NCBI GenBank assembly: GCA_028293225.1
Contig: JAQGPE010000455.1
Span: forward strand, 1-9,540
Length of the DNA stretch: 9,540 bases
DNA from: Akkermansiaceae bacterium
GTDB taxonomy: Bacteria > Verrucomicrobiota > Verrucomicrobiia > Verrucomicrobiales > Akkermansiaceae
Direction: 5' to 3'
Notes under the pieces: model-generated
What the model saw: the letters and a program-made list of their open reading frames with translations, nothing else
The model's database searches: none
Told to the model about the DNA's origin: nothing
Part shown: one piece after another, positions 7,247 to 9,540 of the stretch
Position numbering within the stretch: position 1 is the stretch's first letter
Layout: each line of letters opens with the position of its first letter
Made by a program: the position numbers and the translations under genes

Positions 7247-7948
7247 ATGGGCAAAAAAGAGGGCACCAGCCAGCGGCGTGAAGAATCTCTCTCACGGGAG
7301 CGCATCATCGAGGCGTCGATCGAGCTCCTCGACAGCCTCGGAGAAGCCGGCCTGACCTTCCGCGCCCTGTCGGAACGGCTCGCCACCGGCCCGGGTGCGA
7401 TTTACTGGCACATCGCCAGCAAGCGCGATCTGCTGATCGCCGCCTGCGACGCTGTGGTCGCCCGCACGGTGGACGGGTCGCTGCGCGAGGCCGGCGCGGC
7501 GCCGGAGGCCACCCTTCGCGCCCTGGCGCTGGGCATGTTCGACACGATGGCCGCGCGTCCCTGGGTGGGCTCGGCGCTGATCCAGGCCCCGGGGCAGTTG
7601 CCGATGGTGCGCATTTTCGAAGGCATCGGCCAGCAGGTTTGCGCTCTCGGCGTGCCGCCCGAAGATCAATGGGCCACGGCCTCCGCGCTGCTCCATTACG
7701 TCCTCGGCGTCGGTGGCCAGCACGCGGCCAATACCCAGCTCGCCCGCACGCACGGCCTCGACCGGTCCGGCCTCCTGGAGGGCGTATCATCGGTCTGGTC
7801 CCGGCTCGAGCCGGCGGACTACCCGTTCGCCCGCAGCGTGGCCGCACAGTTGCCTCTTCACGACGACCGGGTCGATTTCCTCACCGGCATCGACCTGATC
7901 CTCGGCGGCATCCGGGCTTCACGGCCCGGGGGCCCGGGCTTGGAATAG
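7247..7948 (+). CDS. TetR-family transcriptional regulator
   Basis: A 233-residue protein with a classic N-terminal TetR domain: a leading helix at about 16-34, then a helix-turn-helix at about 37-56 containing LTFRALSERLATGPGAIYWH, followed by KRDLL. The IYWH-x3-KRxLL segment resembles the corresponding segment of the tetracycline repressor itself. The remaining ~160 residues form the helical ligand-binding and dimer domain and are much more variable, so the inducer cannot be read from them. The gene is divergent from the two flavin monooxygenases with two palindromes between, the standard arrangement for a local repressor relieved by the enzymes' substrate. It ends in TAG at 7946-7948, directly against the stop codon of the convergent DUF1552 gene. 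The ATG at 7247 was chosen over the GTG at 7160 because of the Shine-Dalgarno and operator positions. Confidence 0.9.
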   Translation: MGKKEGTSQRREESLSRERIIEASIELLDSLGEAGLTFRALSERLATGPGAIYWHIASKRDLLIAACDAVVARTVDGSLREAGAAPEATLRALALGMFDTMAARPWVGSALIQAPGQLPMVRIFEGIGQQVCALGVPPEDQWATASALLHYVLGVGGQHAANTQLARTHGLDRSGLLEGVSSVWSRLEPADYPFARSVAAQLPLHDDRVDFLTGIDLILGGIRASRPGGPGLE

Positions 7949-9352
7949 CTACACCAGATCCTTGAGCGGCCCGGAGGAGTCCCCCAGCTCATGCGTCCCC
8001 GCTCCGGCATGCTGCAGCATCGCCAGCCACAGTGAGCACAGCTGGGTGCCCTCCTCATAGACCTGGTGCCGCCCGGTTTTCAAGCCGCCGCCCTGTCCGG
8101 CCACCACGATCGGCACGTTCTTCGGGTCATGCGAATTCCCGTCGCGGATCGGCGAGCCGAAGGCCACCATCGAGTTCTCCAGCAGCGTGCCGTTGTCCTC
8201 TTTGATGTCCTTCATCCGGTCGAGCATGTAGGCATACTGCTCGACGTGCCAGCGGTTGATCCGCTCGTACTGGTCCAGCTTGTCGGCGGCGTTGCTGTGA
8301 TGGGAAATCTCGTGGTGCCCGCCATTTACTCCTTCCAGGAAAGAGAAATTCCGGCCGGTCACGTCGTTGCCGAACATGAAGGTCGAGACCCGCGTGGTGT
8401 CCGACCAGAAGGCCAGCACCATCAGGTCGATCATGATCCGGCAGTGCTCGGCGTGGTCGAAGCGCGGCAGCGCGTTCAGCTCCTCCTCGCGCGTCGCCTT
8501 GCCCATCGCCGCCGAGATCCGCTTGTCCAGTGCGTCCATGCTTTCCCTCAGCAGCGGCGATAAATTCTGCCCCGACCCCAGCACCGTGGCCTCGGTCTCG
8601 ATCCGTCGCTCGACCTCGCGGACCGACTCCAGGTACTGCTCCAGCTTGTGCTGGTCGGCCTGCCCCAGCTTCGACTGCAGCCGCTTGGCGTCCGCGCTCA
8701 CCAGGTCCAGCACCGACTTGTCATCCGCGGCCTGCTTCGCGCCATTGCCGGAAGGCGTGCGGAACAGCCGGTCAAAGGCCACCCGCGGATTGATCTCGCA
8801 CGGCAGCGGCACCGTCGGCGTCTTCCACGAAATGTGCGAGGCATACAGCCGGGTGTAGTTGACGTTGGTATCGATCCCCGTCGCCACCGGCTCGGTGCCC
8901 AGCTCCAGCGACGGCAGCCGCGACCTGGCCCCGATCGTCGCCGCCGCCAGCTGGTCCATCGAGGTCCCGCCCGCCGCGATGTCCGACCCCGTGGTCTTGG
9001 TGATCGTCGTCCCGGTCAGCCACCCGCCGGTCTTCACATAGTGCCCATCCCCCGTGAAGGAGGCCTTGTTCTGCAGACCTGTTAGAACCAGCAGATCCTC
9101 CCGATGCTTCTCCAGAGCGGAAAGGATCGGCGACAGCGTGAAGTCACGGCCTTTCCCGTCCGGCGTCCAGCGGTCGGCGCGCACCCCGTTCGGCATGTAG
9201 AGCAGCGCGATCCGCACCGGCAGCGCCGCCGCGGAGCTGGCCGCCATCAGCGGTCGCATCGCGTCCAGGAACGGCAGCGCGAGCGTGGCGCCGGCCCCGC
9301 GCAGGAAGCTGCGCCGCGGCATGAGCCATTTCTGGGATTGGATATTGGCCAT
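7949..9352 (-). CDS. Tat-exported DUF1552 family protein
   Basis: A 467-residue protein with a twin-arginine signal: PRRSFLRG at residues 12-19, followed by the hydrophobic GATLALPFLDAM and a small-residue stretch near 38-43. Family-typical stretches follow, including IALLYMPNGV (48-57), SLELGTEP, an ISW segment, NPRVAFDRLFR and a C-terminal LCSLWLAMLQHAG...DSSGPLKDL. DUF1552 proteins are abundant in Verrucomicrobiota and Planctomycetota and usually sit next to DUF1592/DUF1585 cytochrome-domain proteins, as here; their biochemical function is not established. The gap to the upstream partner is 16 nt, so the two are almost certainly co-transcribed. The first ATG has no Shine-Dalgarno (the upstream minus strand is T- and C-rich). 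An ATG 30 nt further in is also possible and keeps the whole Tat motif. A fragment of this gene's 3' end recurs at 4387-4428. Confidence 0.92.
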   Translation of the reverse strand: MANIQSQKWLMPRRSFLRGAGATLALPFLDAMRPLMAASSAAALPVRIALLYMPNGVRADRWTPDGKGRDFTLSPILSALEKHREDLLVLTGLQNKASFTGDGHYVKTGGWLTGTTITKTTGSDIAAGGTSMDQLAAATIGARSRLPSLELGTEPVATGIDTNVNYTRLYASHISWKTPTVPLPCEINPRVAFDRLFRTPSGNGAKQAADDKSVLDLVSADAKRLQSKLGQADQHKLEQYLESVREVERRIETEATVLGSGQNLSPLLRESMDALDKRISAAMGKATREEELNALPRFDHAEHCRIMIDLMVLAFWSDTTRVSTFMFGNDVTGRNFSFLEGVNGGHHEISHHSNAADKLDQYERINRWHVEQYAYMLDRMKDIKEDNGTLLENSMVAFGSPIRDGNSHDPKNVPIVVAGQGGGLKTGRHQVYEEGTQLCSLWLAMLQHAGAGTHELGDSSGPLKDLV

Positions 9353-9368
9353 GGGAAAAAAGGATTCG

Positions 9369-9540
9369 TTACGGGTTGGCGGAGCGGTTCAGGAAAGGAT
9401 CGGACCCGACGATCGCGAAAATCAGCGACTGCATCTTCAGGTCATTGGCACGCAGCTTCGCCACCAGGTCGGTGACCACCGCCTCGTCATAGTACTCCAG
9501 CGGCCGGCCCAGCGAATAGGCCAGCAGTTTGCGGGCGAGG
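9369..9540 (-). CDS. C-terminal end of a DUF1592/DUF1585-type cytochrome-domain protein (partial)
   Basis: The last 56 codons of a minus-strand gene that enters from beyond base 9540 and stops with TAA at 9369-9371. The visible peptide contains LLAYSLGRPLEYYDEAVV, then a LVAKLRANDLKMQSLIFAIV stretch, then SDPFLNR. This is the DUF1585 signature that closes the large DUF1587/DUF1592/DUF1588 proteins with planctomycete-type cytochrome c domains. The haem-binding part would lie outside the window. The position 16 nt upstream of the DUF1552 gene is the usual pairing for these two families. Their joint role is unknown; an exported redox or polymer-degradation function is often suspected. Confidence 0.85.
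   Translation of the reverse strand, partial: LARKLLAYSLGRPLEYYDEAVVTDLVAKLRANDLKMQSLIFAIVGSDPFLNRSANP

Overview
The window looks like a chromosomal piece of a high-GC member of Verrucomicrobiota, probably in the Luteolibacter/Haloferula part of Verrucomicrobiales. The phylum call rests on gene content: a very large secreted protein built from tandem PA14 modules with a Ca-binding-like C-terminal tail, and a Tat-exported DUF1552 protein directly downstream of a DUF1592/DUF1585-type planctomycete/verrucomicrobial cytochrome-domain protein. The genus level is a guess.

Layout. (1) 1-4098 (+): the 3' part of a giant extracellular multi-PA14 protein whose start lies outside the window. It holds six PA14 copies (the first truncated), one cadherin-like domain, one concanavalin-A/LamG-like domain nested inside the third PA14 copy, and a C-terminal DPDGDG segment. 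(2) 4099-4452: an intergenic stretch with three REP-like hairpins (two direct, one inverted) and, at its right edge, a 42-nt fragment of the 3' end of a DUF1552 gene. (3) 4453-7948: a compact three-gene cassette. Two FAD monooxygenase genes (one TetX-like, one of the PgaE/RdmE/Rox-like aromatic hydroxylase type) share an ATGA overlap on the minus strand. A TetR-family regulator is divergent from them. The ~100-bp gap holds two tandem 15-bp palindromes that are very likely its operators. (4) 7949-9540 (-): an intact DUF1552 gene preceded by the tail of its DUF1585-domain partner.

How the parts fit. The cassette reads as a ligand-induced module in which the TetR protein represses itself and a two-flavoenzyme operon acting on a polycyclic or aromatic compound (antibiotic, pigment or phenolic). 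The substrate cannot be told from sequence. The most unusual observation is that the cassette is flanked by direct repeats of the DUF1552 3' end: intact gene on the right, in-frame fragment on the left. The two genes meeting at the right boundary end exactly back to back. This resembles insertion into the 3' end of a gene, although no integrase or transposase is present. The DUF1592-type/DUF1552 pair and the PA14 protein are typical exported proteins of this phylum and have no evident functional link to the cassette.
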